NCBI RefSeq assembly: GCF_025399795.1
Contig: NZ_JAODTZ010000005.1
Coordinates: 1 to 64,000 of the forward strand
Length of the DNA stretch: 64,000 nucleotides
DNA from: Streptomyces rhizosphaerihabitans
GTDB lineage: Bacteria; Actinomycetota; Actinomycetes; Streptomycetales; Streptomycetaceae
Direction of reading: 5' to 3'
The notes beneath the pieces are model-generated. The model searched no databases, was not told the origin of the DNA, and saw only the letters and a list, made by a program, of their open reading frames with translations. Below, one piece after another: positions 35,350-44,023 of the stretch (its first letter is position 1; the number at the start of each line of letters is the position of its first letter). The position numbers and the translations under genes were made by a program.

Positions 35350-36582
35350 TCAGGACAGCTGTCGTACCGCGGTTCTCCGTGACTGGACCGCGGCGTCGAC
35401 GATGGGGGTGCGCACCGCCTTGGACAGGCTCAGCAAGGACGGCTGGCCCGTGTCCAACCGCCGCGAACCAGAGTCCGGCCGACTCGCACGCGCGCTGACC
35501 GAGACCACCACATCGACGTCACCGACCGAGATGCCGATGGTGCCGGTCTCCGCGACGGGGGTCGGAGTCTCGGCGAGCGCGGCTACGGCGACCATCGCGG
35601 CCATTCCGATCGCCTCGGCCTCCGCCGCACAGGACCCGGCGGCCAGGGCGTCCCGATAGGCGCGGTACCGCACCTGATCGTCGAGCTGTCCGGCAAGCCG
35701 TTTGAGGCCGTCGCGGATGGCCGTCTCCCGCGTGGTGAGCCGCAGTTCGACGTCACCGATCGTCCGCCACGGCAGCGCCGCGACCCAGCGCCGACGGCTG
35801 GTCGGCCCCGCCAGCAGACGGAACAGCGGACGCAGGCGTACGAACGTGACGGCGGAGTCGATGCGCGGACCGACGAGGGGAAGGATGTAGCCGGCCGAGG
35901 CCAGGCAGGAGCCGACGGCCACCAGCGGTGCGACGCTGGTACTGAGACCGTCCCAGTGGTGCCCGAGCCAGTGAGCGGTCAGCGCGACGGACTTGACGAT
36001 GCTGTAGGCACTGGTGAACAGCCAGCCCAGCACGAGCAGGGCCAGCGAACCGCGGGTCCAGCGCCTGACCTTCCGTGTCCAGCGCCAGCACAACAGGGTC
36101 GTCGTCACCGCGGCCACCATGTGCGCCATCAGATACAGCACGATCATCTCTCGGATGAACGGCGTCGAGGCGTAGTAGGTGTCGAAGTCGGCCCGGCGCT
36201 CGACCGGCGCGTTGCCCAGCGCGAACAGGACGCCCTCGGCGGCGATCACTCCCAGGTAGCTGAACAGCCAGGCCCGGGACGTGCGCCGCACCCGGGCAGG
36301 ATCGCTGCCCCGCCAGTGCACGATGAGAATGAGGGAAGCCGCGCCGAAGGCGGTCACCGCGCCGTAGGTCAGCGGCGCCGCCACATTCGGTATGCCCGTA
36401 AGGCTGTTGACCAGGGCGACGGTGGGTGGCGCGCCGAGCACGAAGCAGAGTCCCGACAGCAGGATGACGGCACAGAACGACCGCTTGAGCGGGTCTCTCC
36501 AGTGGCGGCGCAGGTCGGGCAGTTGGGCCGCGAGTCCCATCCAGAGGACGGCCGCGGCCAGGTAGTAGATCAGTCCGTTCAC
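35350..36582 (-). CDS. MAB_1171c-family membrane protein
   Basis: This protein of about 410 residues has seven to eight hydrophobic segments in the first 240 residues, beginning MNGLIYYLAAAVLWMGLAAQ. It is followed by a cytoplasmic tail containing RRRWVAALPWRTIGDVELRLTTRE. The arrangement matches the MAB_1171c family, annotated as a putative transporter with no demonstrated substrate. Family members usually adjoin a helix-turn-helix or ImmA-like gene; none is seen in the 443 bp upstream. The GTG at 36582 has a weak ribosome binding site. Confidence 0.82.
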   Translation of the reverse strand: MNGLIYYLAAAVLWMGLAAQLPDLRRHWRDPLKRSFCAVILLSGLCFVLGAPPTVALVNSLTGIPNVAAPLTYGAVTAFGAASLILIVHWRGSDPARVRRTSRAWLFSYLGVIAAEGVLFALGNAPVERRADFDTYYASTPFIREMIVLYLMAHMVAAVTTTLLCWRWTRKVRRWTRGSLALLVLGWLFTSAYSIVKSVALTAHWLGHHWDGLSTSVAPLVAVGSCLASAGYILPLVGPRIDSAVTFVRLRPLFRLLAGPTSRRRWVAALPWRTIGDVELRLTTRETAIRDGLKRLAGQLDDQVRYRAYRDALAAGSCAAEAEAIGMAAMVAVAALAETPTPVAETGTIGISVGDVDVVVSVSARASRPDSGSRRLDTGQPSLLSLSKAVRTPIVDAAVQSRRTAVRQLS

Positions 36583-37025
36583 ATCGGGCCCAAAGACAGG
36601 CGTAGGCGGACTTCTCGATGCGCGCCGGGGCGCGGACCGGTTGCGGACATCGCACTGTTCACCGGGGTGCACTCGTCCTCGTCGCGCACCGACATGCGAA
36701 TACAAGCCAGAAGTTGACCGCTCAAGGCCTTCTCCGTCCTGCGCCCGGTCCAGCGCCGGCTCCACCCCGAAAACACCGCAAACCCCTGCTCCCCGTGTTC
36801 ATGGGGCATACGGACGCTTGCCCGAGTGGCCTCCGGGGCGATGTTTCACCCTCGAGCCTGCCGTGCCCTTTCGGCCTTCTCATACTTGTTCACCCTAGCC
36901 ACCTTGTCACCCACTCGAACTGTCGTCGGTGCAAAAGCGCATGCGTCAGGAGTGGCTTCGACCGGACCGGGCACCGGCGAAGCGGCTTTGGGCCGCATTT
37001 CAGGCTGTACAGGCATCCGGACGGC
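36583..37025. other. Intergenic region, no gene seen
   Basis: This 443-bp gap lies upstream of the MAB_1171c gene and downstream of the aldolase gene. All frames are Arg/Ser/Pro-rich or interrupted and none resembles a known family. It should contain the MAB_1171c promoter. Composition is somewhat more AT-rich than its surroundings at 36850-36960. Confidence 0.5.
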
Positions 37026-37877
37026 TCAGCCCCGCAGCACGCCGATGAGTCCCGCCACCGTCCGTGCCATCGCCTCCCGTCCCACGCCGAGGTACTTCCG
37101 TGAGTCCACGGCGTCGGGGCTGGCCGCGAGGAACTCCCGTATGGCGCCCGTCATCGCGATGTTCAGCGCGGTGCCGACGTTGACCTTGGCGATACCGCCT
37201 TCGACGGCCGCCCGGAGCTCGCCGTCGGGCACCCCGGAGGAGCCGTGCAGGACGAGGGGGACGCCGAGCGAGGCGGCCAGGCGCTTGAGCAGGCCGTGGT
37301 CGAGGGCGGCGGTCCGGGTGGTCATCGCGTGCGAGCTGCCGATCGCCACGGCCAGCGCGTCCACACCGGAGTCGGCCACGAAGGCGCGGGCCTCCATCGG
37401 GTCGGTACGGGCGCCGGGCGCGTGTGCGTCCCGCCGCGGCTCCCCCTTCTTGCCGCCGATCTCACCCAACTCGGCCTCGATCCAAAGGGCATGGGCGTGC
37501 GCCCAGTCGGCGGCGGCCCGGGTCGCGGCCAGATTCTCCTCGTACGGCAGACGCGACGCGTCGTACATGACGGAGCTGAACCCGGCACCGGGCGCCTGTC
37601 GCAGCAGGTCGTCGCTCTGCACATGGTCGAGGTGCAACGCGACGGGCACCGAGGCCCGTTCGGCGGCGGCGGCCGCGGCACGGGCCAGCGGGAGCAGCCG
37701 ACCGTAACGGAACTTGACCACGTTCTCGCTGACTTGGAGCACGACAGGCGCGCCGGCGGACTCCGCGCCCGCGATGACGGCCTCGATGTGCTCCAGGGTG
37801 ATGACGTTGAACGCGGCGACGGCGGTCCGCGATTCGGCGGCCTCGGCGACCAGCTCACCGGTTGCTACGAGCGGCAC
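37026..37877 (-). CDS. Class II fructose/tagatose-bisphosphate aldolase
   Basis: This 283-residue aldolase has the HLDHVQ motif (catalytic Asp and Zn ligands), EAELGEIGGKKGE, the AIGSSHAM region and HGSSGVPD followed by GIAKVNVGTALN. The length and motifs match GatY/KbaY-type class II aldolases, which cleave ketose 1,6-bisphosphates into dihydroxyacetone phosphate and glyceraldehyde-3-phosphate. Together with the adjacent SIS isomerase it suggests amino-sugar (galactosamine-type) catabolism. It lies 33 bp downstream of the SIS gene in the same operon. Confidence 0.93.
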   Translation of the reverse strand: MPLVATGELVAEAAESRTAVAAFNVITLEHIEAVIAGAESAGAPVVLQVSENVVKFRYGRLLPLARAAAAAAERASVPVALHLDHVQSDDLLRQAPGAGFSSVMYDASRLPYEENLAATRAAADWAHAHALWIEAELGEIGGKKGEPRRDAHAPGARTDPMEARAFVADSGVDALAVAIGSSHAMTTRTAALDHGLLKRLAASLGVPLVLHGSSGVPDGELRAAVEGGIAKVNVGTALNIAMTGAIREFLAASPDAVDSRKYLGVGREAMARTVAGLIGVLRG

Positions 37878-37910
37878 AACTCCTCCTTCTGCGTGGACGA
37901 TCGAGCCGGA

Positions 37911-38792
37911 TCAGTGGCTGAGGATCACCGAGCGGGTGAGGTGGCGCGGCCGGTCGGGGTCCAGGCCGCGCGCCGCGGCGACGGCGACGGCGAGGCGCTG
38001 GGCGCGGACCAGTTCGGCGAGCGGGTCGAGGCCGCCGTCCACCCACAACCCGCCGGTCCCCCGGACCTGTTCGGCCAGTCCCTCGGGTGCCTCGCCGAAC
38101 ATCCAGGTGGCGGTGCCGTGGGTGGTGATGCTGATGGGACCGTGCCGGTACTCCATCGCCGGATAGGCCTCGGTCCAGGCCAGGGACGCCTCCCGCATCT
38201 TGAGCCCGGCCTCGTTGGCGAGGCCGACGGTCCACCCGCGGCCGAGGAAGGTGAACTGCGCACAGTCGACGAGCCCTTCGGGCAGCGGCGTGTCCAGCGC
38301 GGTGCGCGCGTCGCCGACCACGGCGTCACTGTGCAGACCGAGGTGGGCCCTGAGCAGGGTGAGCGCGGTGGTCGCGAACCGGGTCTGCACGACGGACCGC
38401 TCGTCGGCGAAGCCGAGCACGACGACGTCGTCCGCGGACCCCATCACCGGCGTGTGCTGATCGGCGGTGACGGCGGTCGTACGGGTGTGTCCGCGCAGCC
38501 GTCGGAGAAGTTCGAGCACTTCGGTGGTCGTCCCGGAGCGCGTCAGGGCGACCACGCGATCGTAGGAGCGGCCCGCGGGGAACTCGGAGGCGGCGAAGGC
38601 GTCCGTCTCGCCCTGCCCCGACTGTTCGCGCAGTGCGGCAGCGGCCTGCGCCATGAAGAACGAGGTGCCGCACCCCACGATCGCGACGCGTTCCCCCGCC
38701 GTCGGCAGCGCGGCTTCGTGAACGGCCGCCTGATCGGCGGCGCGTGTCCAGCACTCGGGCTGGCTGTTCAGCTCGTCCTCGACATGGGTCAT
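37911..38792 (-). CDS. SIS-domain sugar-phosphate isomerase/deaminase (AgaS-like)
   Basis: This 293-residue protein has two SIS domains: ERVAIVGCGTSFFMAQ with LTRSGTTTEV in the first, and FLGRGWTVGLANEAGLKMREA with EYRHGPIS in the second. This is the isomerase half of glucosamine-6-phosphate synthase-like enzymes and of AgaS, which converts galactosamine-6-phosphate to tagatose-6-phosphate. The aldolase downstream fits that path. No phosphofructokinase/tagatokinase gene is in the operon, so that step must be supplied elsewhere. The ATG at 38792 has GGAGGGG upstream. Confidence 0.9.
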   Translation of the reverse strand: MTHVEDELNSQPECWTRAADQAAVHEAALPTAGERVAIVGCGTSFFMAQAAAALREQSGQGETDAFAASEFPAGRSYDRVVALTRSGTTTEVLELLRRLRGHTRTTAVTADQHTPVMGSADDVVVLGFADERSVVQTRFATTALTLLRAHLGLHSDAVVGDARTALDTPLPEGLVDCAQFTFLGRGWTVGLANEAGLKMREASLAWTEAYPAMEYRHGPISITTHGTATWMFGEAPEGLAEQVRGTGGLWVDGGLDPLAELVRAQRLAVAVAAARGLDPDRPRHLTRSVILSH

Positions 38793-38914
38793 GCCGTACC
38801 CCTCCCACGGATGCTTGTTCTTGCAAGATATAGCGAGTTTTCGAGCACAATCAAGCATTTGAACGCAGGCGGAGTGCGTTAGGGTCGCGGAGGATCGAGG
38901 AACGGAGGGTGCGG
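38793..38914. promoter_or_regulatory. Divergent promoter region, SIS operon / DeoR gene
   Basis: This 122-bp region is markedly AT-richer than its surroundings. It contains the perfect palindrome TCTTGCAAGA (38819-38828). CTTG/CAAG elements recur: GCTTG at 38814-38818 and CAAGCATTTG at 38851-38861. DeoR regulators often bind repeats of this kind, so it is the expected operator region for both directions. Confidence 0.6.
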
Positions 38915-39694
38915 ATGTCGCGCGACGCCCGATGGAAGGCGCTGCTGGAACTGCTCGTGGAGCGGGGCCGCCTGGATGTCGAGGAGGCCGCGACGCGGCT
39001 GGAGGTCTCGGCGGCGACGATCCGGCGCGACTTCGACCAGCTCGCCGAGCAGCAGATGCTCGTGCGGACCCGGGGCGGCGCCGTCGTGCACGGGGTCTCC
39101 TACGAACTGCCCCTGCGCTACAAGACCGCCCGCCACGCCTCGGAGAAGCAGCGCATCGCGAAGGCGGTGGCCGGCCTCATCGCCCCCGGCGAGGCGGTGG
39201 GCCTGACGGGCGGCACCACGACGACCGAAGTGGCCCGCGCCCTGGCCGTACGTCCTGACCTGGCGTCGGGCTCCCCCGCGCTGACCGTCGTCACGAACGC
39301 ACTGAACATCGCGAACGAGCTGGCCGTGCGTCCCCAGTTCAAGATCGTGGTGACCGGCGGGGTCGCCCGGCCGCAGTCCTACGAGCTCATCGGGCCGCTC
39401 GCGGGCGGCGTGCTGGGGCAGATCACCCTCGATGTCGCGGTCCTCGGCGTGGTCGCCTTCGACGCCGAACACGGCGCCGCGGCCCACGACGAGGCGGAGG
39501 CCGCGATCAACCGCCTCCTGTGCGAGCGGGCCGAGCGTGTGATCGTCGCCGCCGACTCCAGCAAACTGGGGCAGCGCGCGTTCGCCCGTATCTGCGCGGC
39601 CGAGTCGGTGGGAACACTCGTGACGGACGCGGCGGTGGGGCCCGAGACGATCGGACGGTTCGAGGAGGCGGGGGTCGAGGTCATGGCCGTATGA
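38915..39694 (+). CDS. DeoR/GlpR-family regulator of the sugar operon
   Basis: This 259-residue regulator has a DeoR helix-turn-helix (residues about 5-60: ERGRLDVEEAATRLEVS, TIRRDFDQLAEQ, RTRGGAVVHG) and a DeoRC sensor (LTGGTTTTEVARAL, AADSSKLG). It is divergent from the SIS-aldolase operon and very likely its repressor, with a sugar phosphate as inducer. The ATG at 38915 is chosen because GGAGG (38904-38908) is well spaced; a GTG at 38909 is also in frame. Confidence 0.93.
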   Translation: MSRDARWKALLELLVERGRLDVEEAATRLEVSAATIRRDFDQLAEQQMLVRTRGGAVVHGVSYELPLRYKTARHASEKQRIAKAVAGLIAPGEAVGLTGGTTTTEVARALAVRPDLASGSPALTVVTNALNIANELAVRPQFKIVVTGGVARPQSYELIGPLAGGVLGQITLDVAVLGVVAFDAEHGAAAHDEAEAAINRLLCERAERVIVAADSSKLGQRAFARICAAESVGTLVTDAAVGPETIGRFEEAGVEVMAV

Positions 39695-39762
39695 CCTCGA
39701 CCCCGTCACCCGAATCCGAGGCCATGGCCGCCTGACCCCGGTCCCGTCACCCGAATCCGAGG
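39682..39762. repeat. 41-bp imperfect tandem duplication at a stop codon
   Basis: The block starting CATGGCCG at 39682 recurs at 39723. Each copy ends with the identical 20-mer CCCGTCACCCGAATCCGAGG (39702-39721 and 39743-39762). The first copy contains the DeoR stop codon. Confidence 0.85.
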
Positions 39763-39847
39763 TCGTCGGCGTACGACGTGACACCTCGGGTGAAGGACGA
39801 GCCGCACGAGGCCCCGACCGGTTTGAGCCGCTGGGGTCCGCTCGCTT

Positions 39848-39903
39848 GGATGCTCCGGTCGACGTGAGCGCGATCGGATGCTCCGGTCGGCGTGAGGGCG
39901 ATC
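39848..39903. repeat. 28-bp tandem duplication
   Basis: Copies lie at 39848-39875 and 39876-39903. Each begins GGATGCTCCGGTCG and differs at two positions. It is non-coding, just upstream of the truncated MFS gene. Confidence 0.88.
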
Positions 39904-39930
39904 GGGCGAAGAGCTGGGAGGCACACCGGA

Positions 39931-40275
39931 ATGCGGGTCAGGCGTTCGCTCGGGCGACGGTTCGGGTGGCTGTGGACGGCCTACGCGGTCAGCACACTGG
40001 GCACCTGGCTCGCGTTCGACGCGTTTCCCCTGATCGCGATTCTCGTACTGCACGCCGGTCCGACCGAGGTGTCGGCGCTGGCCGCCGCGGGGCTGGCGGT
40101 GGGGGCCGCCGTCGCCGTACCTCTCGGGCCGTGGATGGAGTTCCGTCGCAAACGGCCCGTGATGGTGACGATGGACCTGGTCCGGTTCGCGGCGCTGCTG
40201 AGCGTGCCCGCCGCATTCCGCCCGCTTGCCCGCGCCGTCACACGTGAACCGTCGCCTGGGCCCCGTTTCAGGTGA
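39931..40275 (+). pseudogene. Truncated MFS transporter, N-terminal fragment
   Basis: The first 90 residues read as a normal major-facilitator N-terminus: MRVRRSLGRRFGWLWTAYAV, TWLAFDAFPLIAILVLHAGP and then LGPWMEFRRKRPVMVTMDLVRF, the loop 2-3 region. After AFRPLARA the sequence loses hydrophobicity and stops at about 114 residues, when family members run about 400. It keeps a good Shine-Dalgarno and start, but no downstream frame restores helices 4-12. The 3' part is deleted or replaced. Confidence 0.8.
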
Positions 40276-40774
40276 CTTCACCGGAAAGGGCCCGCGCCCG
40301 AGCGACGAGGTCCGGCAGGCGCCGCCCCGTTCGGCGCAACCGCACGGGGCGGCGAGGGGCATGTCCGAGGGCCTCCTCGCCCGAACCGCTCGGCCTCGGA
40401 GACTCCCCGCGGGCTGCCGGGCGCCCCGGTCAGCGTGCCCGCGGTTCCGCTCCGCCGGATTCGGCGCGGCCCGAAGCACACAGCGTGTCCACGGTCTTGA
40501 GCAGCCGGTCGGCCGGATCACGGAGCACGGGCCGGGCGAGGGCCGTGCTCCGCAGACCGGACGGTGACTCTGCCGTAGGTGACTTAGTCGTAGGTGACTT
40601 TGCCGTACTGGTGGACGACATCTGCCAGTCGGACGGCGAGCCCTGCGGAGGGCCGGATTCCGGCGCCCGCGGGCCGCCGCGGACGCCGTCTTCCCCGTGA
40701 GTGGACACCGCATGAACGGTCAGAAAGACGGTCCGGTTAGCATATGAGCGCCACCTAGCTCGAAAGATGATTCT
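40276..40774. other. Intergenic region, no gene seen
   Basis: This 499-bp gap follows the truncated MFS gene. No frame resembles a protein family. Around 40569-40610 the 11-mer GTAGGTGACTT occurs twice, followed by a GCCGTACTGG echo. The AT-richer stretch 40690-40770 (CGGTTAGCATATGAGC) probably carries the GAPDH promoter. Confidence 0.5.
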
Positions 40775-42220
40775 GTGACTGTCAACGACGACGCGTTCAC
40801 CAACTGGAAGACCCGCGAAGAGATCGCGGAGTCGATGATCCCGATCATCGGGAGGCTGCACCGGGAGCAGGACATCACGATCCTCCTGCACAGCCGCTCC
40901 CTGGTGAACAAGTCAGTGGTAAGCATCCTCAAGACCCACCGCTTCGCCCGGCAGATCGCCGGCGAGGAGCTCTCGGTCACCGACACCCTGCCGTTCCTGC
41001 GGACGCTCACCACGCTCGATCTCGGCCCGTCCCAGATCGACATCGGCATGCTCGCCGCGACGTATCGGGCCGACGACCGCGGCCTGTCCGTCGAGGAGTT
41101 CACCGCCGAGGCGGTCGCCGGCGCCATCGGCGAGAACAAGATCGAGCGCCGCGAGGGACGTGACGTCGTCCTCTACGGGTTCGGCCGCATCGGCCGTCTC
41201 CTCGCCCGTCTGCTGATCGAGAAGACCGGCTCCGGCAACGGTCTGCGGCTGCGCGCCATCGTCGTACGCCAGGGCGGCGAGCAGGACATCGTCAAGCGCG
41301 CCTCGCTGCTGCGCCGCGACTCGATCCACGGCCAGTTCCAGGGCACGATCACCGTCGACGAGGCGAACAGCACGATCATCGCCAACGGCAACGAGATCAA
41401 GGTCATCTACGCCAACGACCCGTCCGAGGTCGACTACACGACGTACGGCATCAAGGACGCCATCCTCGTCGACAACACCGGCAAGTGGCGCGACCGCGAG
41501 GGTCTCTCGAACCACCTGCGGCCCGGCATCGACAAGGTCGTCCTGACGGCGCCCGGCAAGGGCGACGTCCCCAACATCGTGCACGGCGTCAACCACGACA
41601 TGATCAAGCCGGACGAGCAGATCCTGTCCTGCGCCTCCTGCACCACCAACGCGATCGTGCCGCCGCTGAAGGCGATGGCGGAGGAGTACGGCGTCCTGCG
41701 GGGCCATGTGGAGACCGTCCACTCGTTCACCAACGACCAGAACCTGCTGGACAATTACCACAGCTCCGACCGCCGGGGCCGCTCCGCGCCGCTGAACATG
41801 GTCATCACCGAGACGGGTGCCGCCTCCGCGGTCGCCAAGGCGCTGCCCGACCTCAAGGCGCCGATCACCGGCAGTTCGATCCGGGTCCCGGTGCCGGACG
41901 TCTCGATCGCGATCCTCAGCCTGCGCCTGGGCCGCGCGACCACCCGCGAGGAGGTCCTCGACTACCTCCGCAACGTTTCGCTGACCTCGCCGCTCAAGCG
42001 CCAGATCGACTTCATCAGCGCCCCCGACGCGGTGTCCAGCGACTTCATCGGTTCGCGCCACGCCTCGATCGTCGACGCCGGCGCCACCAAGGTCGAGGAC
42101 GACAACGCGATCCTCTACCTCTGGTACGACAACGAGTTCGGCTACTCCTGCCAGGTCATCCGTGTCGTCCAGCACGTCTCCGGGGTGGAGTACCCGACCT
42201 TCCCGGCTCCGGCGGTCTGA
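40775..42220 (+). CDS. gap: Glyceraldehyde-3-phosphate dehydrogenase, long form
   Basis: This 481-residue enzyme is longer than the usual 335 residues because of an N-terminal extension of about 125 residues (WKTREEIAESMIPIIGRLHRE and following). The NAD-binding motif YGFGRIGR lies near residue 132. The catalytic Cys is in SCASCTTNAIVP, the catalytic His in TVHSFTNDQN, and the C-terminal WYDNEFGY is intact. It is the second GAPDH type found in Streptomyces in addition to the standard glycolytic Gap. A gluconeogenic or specialised role is possible but not shown by sequence. The start is GTG at 40775. Confidence 0.93.
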   Translation: MTVNDDAFTNWKTREEIAESMIPIIGRLHREQDITILLHSRSLVNKSVVSILKTHRFARQIAGEELSVTDTLPFLRTLTTLDLGPSQIDIGMLAATYRADDRGLSVEEFTAEAVAGAIGENKIERREGRDVVLYGFGRIGRLLARLLIEKTGSGNGLRLRAIVVRQGGEQDIVKRASLLRRDSIHGQFQGTITVDEANSTIIANGNEIKVIYANDPSEVDYTTYGIKDAILVDNTGKWRDREGLSNHLRPGIDKVVLTAPGKGDVPNIVHGVNHDMIKPDEQILSCASCTTNAIVPPLKAMAEEYGVLRGHVETVHSFTNDQNLLDNYHSSDRRGRSAPLNMVITETGAASAVAKALPDLKAPITGSSIRVPVPDVSIAILSLRLGRATTREEVLDYLRNVSLTSPLKRQIDFISAPDAVSSDFIGSRHASIVDAGATKVEDDNAILYLWYDNEFGYSCQVIRVVQHVSGVEYPTFPAPAV

Positions 42221-42235
42221 GCGAGGAGCGACGCA

Positions 42236-42270
42236 CGGTTCGCCGTCCGGGCACACGGGACGGCGAACCG
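42236..42270 (+). terminator. Terminator of the GAPDH gene
   Basis: A perfect 13-bp stem (CGGTTCGCCGTCC at 42236-42248 with its complement at 42258-42270) encloses a 9-nt loop, 15 bp after the stop codon. Confidence 0.85.
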
Positions 42271-42336
42271 CTGAGCTGCGGGGGCGACAGTGAATCCCGT
42301 CCCATCGGGGTCCCGGTCGCCCCTTCTTTCGCGGGG

Positions 42337-42745
42337 CCTCGCCCCGACGGCCGCCGGTTCGTCCGCGAAACCTCGCCCTGGCACCCGCCGGTCAGGACAT
42401 GAGACCTTGCCCCGGCACCCGCCGGTTCGTCCGCGAGGCCGCGCTCCGGCCACACCTGTTGACTCCCGGGGCCTCGCCCGGCCGACGCCGTTCCCGCACG
42501 GGGTCTCGCCCTGCCTACACCGGTTCGTATATTCGTATATGGGCCTGCCCCCCGCCCCGCCGACGCCGGTTCCCGCCTCGGGCCTCGCGCGGCCCGCGCA
42601 GGTTCACTCAGGGGTCCCGTCCGGCCCACACTTGCTCGCTCAACAGGGCTCGCCGACCAAGACCTGAGCATTCGTCTGACTTTGTCCGGCCCGCACCAGC
42701 GCATCCGTGGGGCCACGCCCGACGCATGCCGACCCACCACTTCCC
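42337..42745. repeat. Degenerate 34-bp tandem array, about 12 units
   Basis: Units begin with CCTCGCCC-like octamers at about 42337, 42371, 42405, 42439, 42472, 42504, 42544, 42583, 42615, 42648, 42679 and 42713. The spacing is 31-40 bp, most often 34. Many units share a central CACCCGCCGGTTCGTCC-like block. The array fills nearly the whole gap between the GAPDH terminator and the next promoter and encodes no recognisable protein. Confidence 0.75.
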
Positions 42746-42774
42746 TTGCTCCGAGCGGGGCAGCCGTCTAACGT
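42746..42774 (+). promoter_or_regulatory. Promoter of the MFS gene (leaderless)
   Basis: A -35-like TTGCTC (42746-42751) and a -10-like TAACGT (42769-42774) are separated by 17 bp. The GTG start at 42781 is 6 nt after the -10, the spacing expected when transcription begins at the start codon. No Shine-Dalgarno is present. Confidence 0.65.
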
Positions 42775-42780
42775 GAATTT

Positions 42781-43983
42781 GTGCCGCTAATAAACAAAAC
42801 AAGTCCGCACAACGTTGTGCCGGCCCGATCCCTCACCCGACTCCGCGTCACCCTCACCGCCTTCTTCGCCCTCGACGGCTTCGTCTTCGCCGGCTGGGTC
42901 GTCCGTATCCCCGCGATCAAGCACCAGACCGGCGCCTCCGCCGGCGACCTCGGTCTGGCCCTCCTGGGTGTCTCCGCCGGCGCCGTGATCACCATGATGC
43001 TGACGGGACGGCTCTGCCGACGGTTCGGCAGCCATCCGGTGACCGTGGCCTGCGGGGCGTTGCTCTCCCTGAGCATCATCCTGCCCCCGCTCACCCACTC
43101 GGTTCCGGTTCTGGGCCTCGTCCTGCTGATCTTCGGCGCGGCCTACGGCGGAATCAACGTCGCCATGAACAGCGCGGCAGTCGATCTCGTGGCCGCACTC
43201 CAGCGCCCCGTGATGCCCAGTTTCCACGCGGCGTACAGCCTGGGCGGCATGCTCGGAGCGGGGCTCGGCGGGCTGGTCGCCGGGCAGCTGTCACCGACAC
43301 GCCATCTGCTCGGGATCGCCGTCATCGGTCTGCTCGTGACCGGAGTCGCGGGACGCGCGCTGCTCCACCAGAACGTCCCGCCGCCGCCGGATCGCCCGCG
43401 GGGTGACGCCCCCTCGGGGCAACCGCATGTCGGCATCCGCACCCACGGCCTGGTGGTCGTCTTCGGGCTGATCGCCCTGTGCACGACGTACGGCGAAGGC
43501 GCACTCGCGGACTGGGGCGCACTCCATATGGAGCAAGACCTGGACGCGCACCCGGGGATCGCCGCCGCCGGGTACTCGTGCTTCGCCCTCGCCATGACGA
43601 TCGGCCGCCTGAGCGGGACGGCGCTGCTCGAACGGCTGGGCCGGACACGGACGTTGGTCGCGGGCGGCACGACGGCCGCGCTCGGCATGCTGGTCGCCTC
43701 ACTCGCGCCCGCCGTATGGGTGGCGCTGCTCGGATTCGCCGTCACCGGACTCGGCCTCGCCAACATCTTCCCCGTCGCGGTCGAACGAGCCGGCGCGCTG
43801 GCCGGAGCGAGCGGGGTCGCCGTCGCCTCCACCCTCGGGTACGGGGGCATGCTGCTCGGGCCACCCGCGATCGGATTCATGGCCGAGTGGTACTCCTTGC
43901 CGACGGCGCTCACGAGCGTGGCGGCGCTGGCGGCCGTGGCCGCACTGATCGGCTTCGCCACGCGCCGCGCCGCTGTGGGGTGA
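42781..43983 (+). CDS. MFS transporter (YbjJ-like)
   Basis: This 400-residue, 12-helix major-facilitator protein begins MPLINKTSPHN. The first helix region is FFALDGFVFAGWVVRIPAIK and the loop 2-3 segment is GRLCRRFGSHPV. GAAYGGINVAMNSAAVDL in the first half and GEGALADWGALHM in the second recall the YbjJ/FucP-like group. The substrate is unknown. The start codon GTG probably lies at the transcription start. Confidence 0.9.
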   Translation: MPLINKTSPHNVVPARSLTRLRVTLTAFFALDGFVFAGWVVRIPAIKHQTGASAGDLGLALLGVSAGAVITMMLTGRLCRRFGSHPVTVACGALLSLSIILPPLTHSVPVLGLVLLIFGAAYGGINVAMNSAAVDLVAALQRPVMPSFHAAYSLGGMLGAGLGGLVAGQLSPTRHLLGIAVIGLLVTGVAGRALLHQNVPPPPDRPRGDAPSGQPHVGIRTHGLVVVFGLIALCTTYGEGALADWGALHMEQDLDAHPGIAAAGYSCFALAMTIGRLSGTALLERLGRTRTLVAGGTTAALGMLVASLAPAVWVALLGFAVTGLGLANIFPVAVERAGALAGASGVAVASTLGYGGMLLGPPAIGFMAEWYSLPTALTSVAALAAVAALIGFATRRAAVG

Positions 43984-43996
43984 GAGCTTGCACGCG

Positions 43997-44023
43997 GCGC
44001 CCCGCGCGAGCGACGCGGGGCGC
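43997..44023 (+). terminator. Terminator after the MFS gene
   Basis: A perfect 10-bp stem (GCGCCCCGCG with CGCGGGGCGC) encloses a 7-nt loop, 14 bp past the stop codon. Confidence 0.75.

Noticed and set aside
36583..37025. Expected toxin or helix-turn-helix partner of the MAB_1171c gene
   Set aside because: I looked for an ImmA/IrrE-like or XRE-like frame on both strands and found none.
42337..42745. Possible CRISPR array
   Set aside because: Units have no constant repeat plus unique spacer. The whole 34-bp unit is degenerate, and there are no cas genes.
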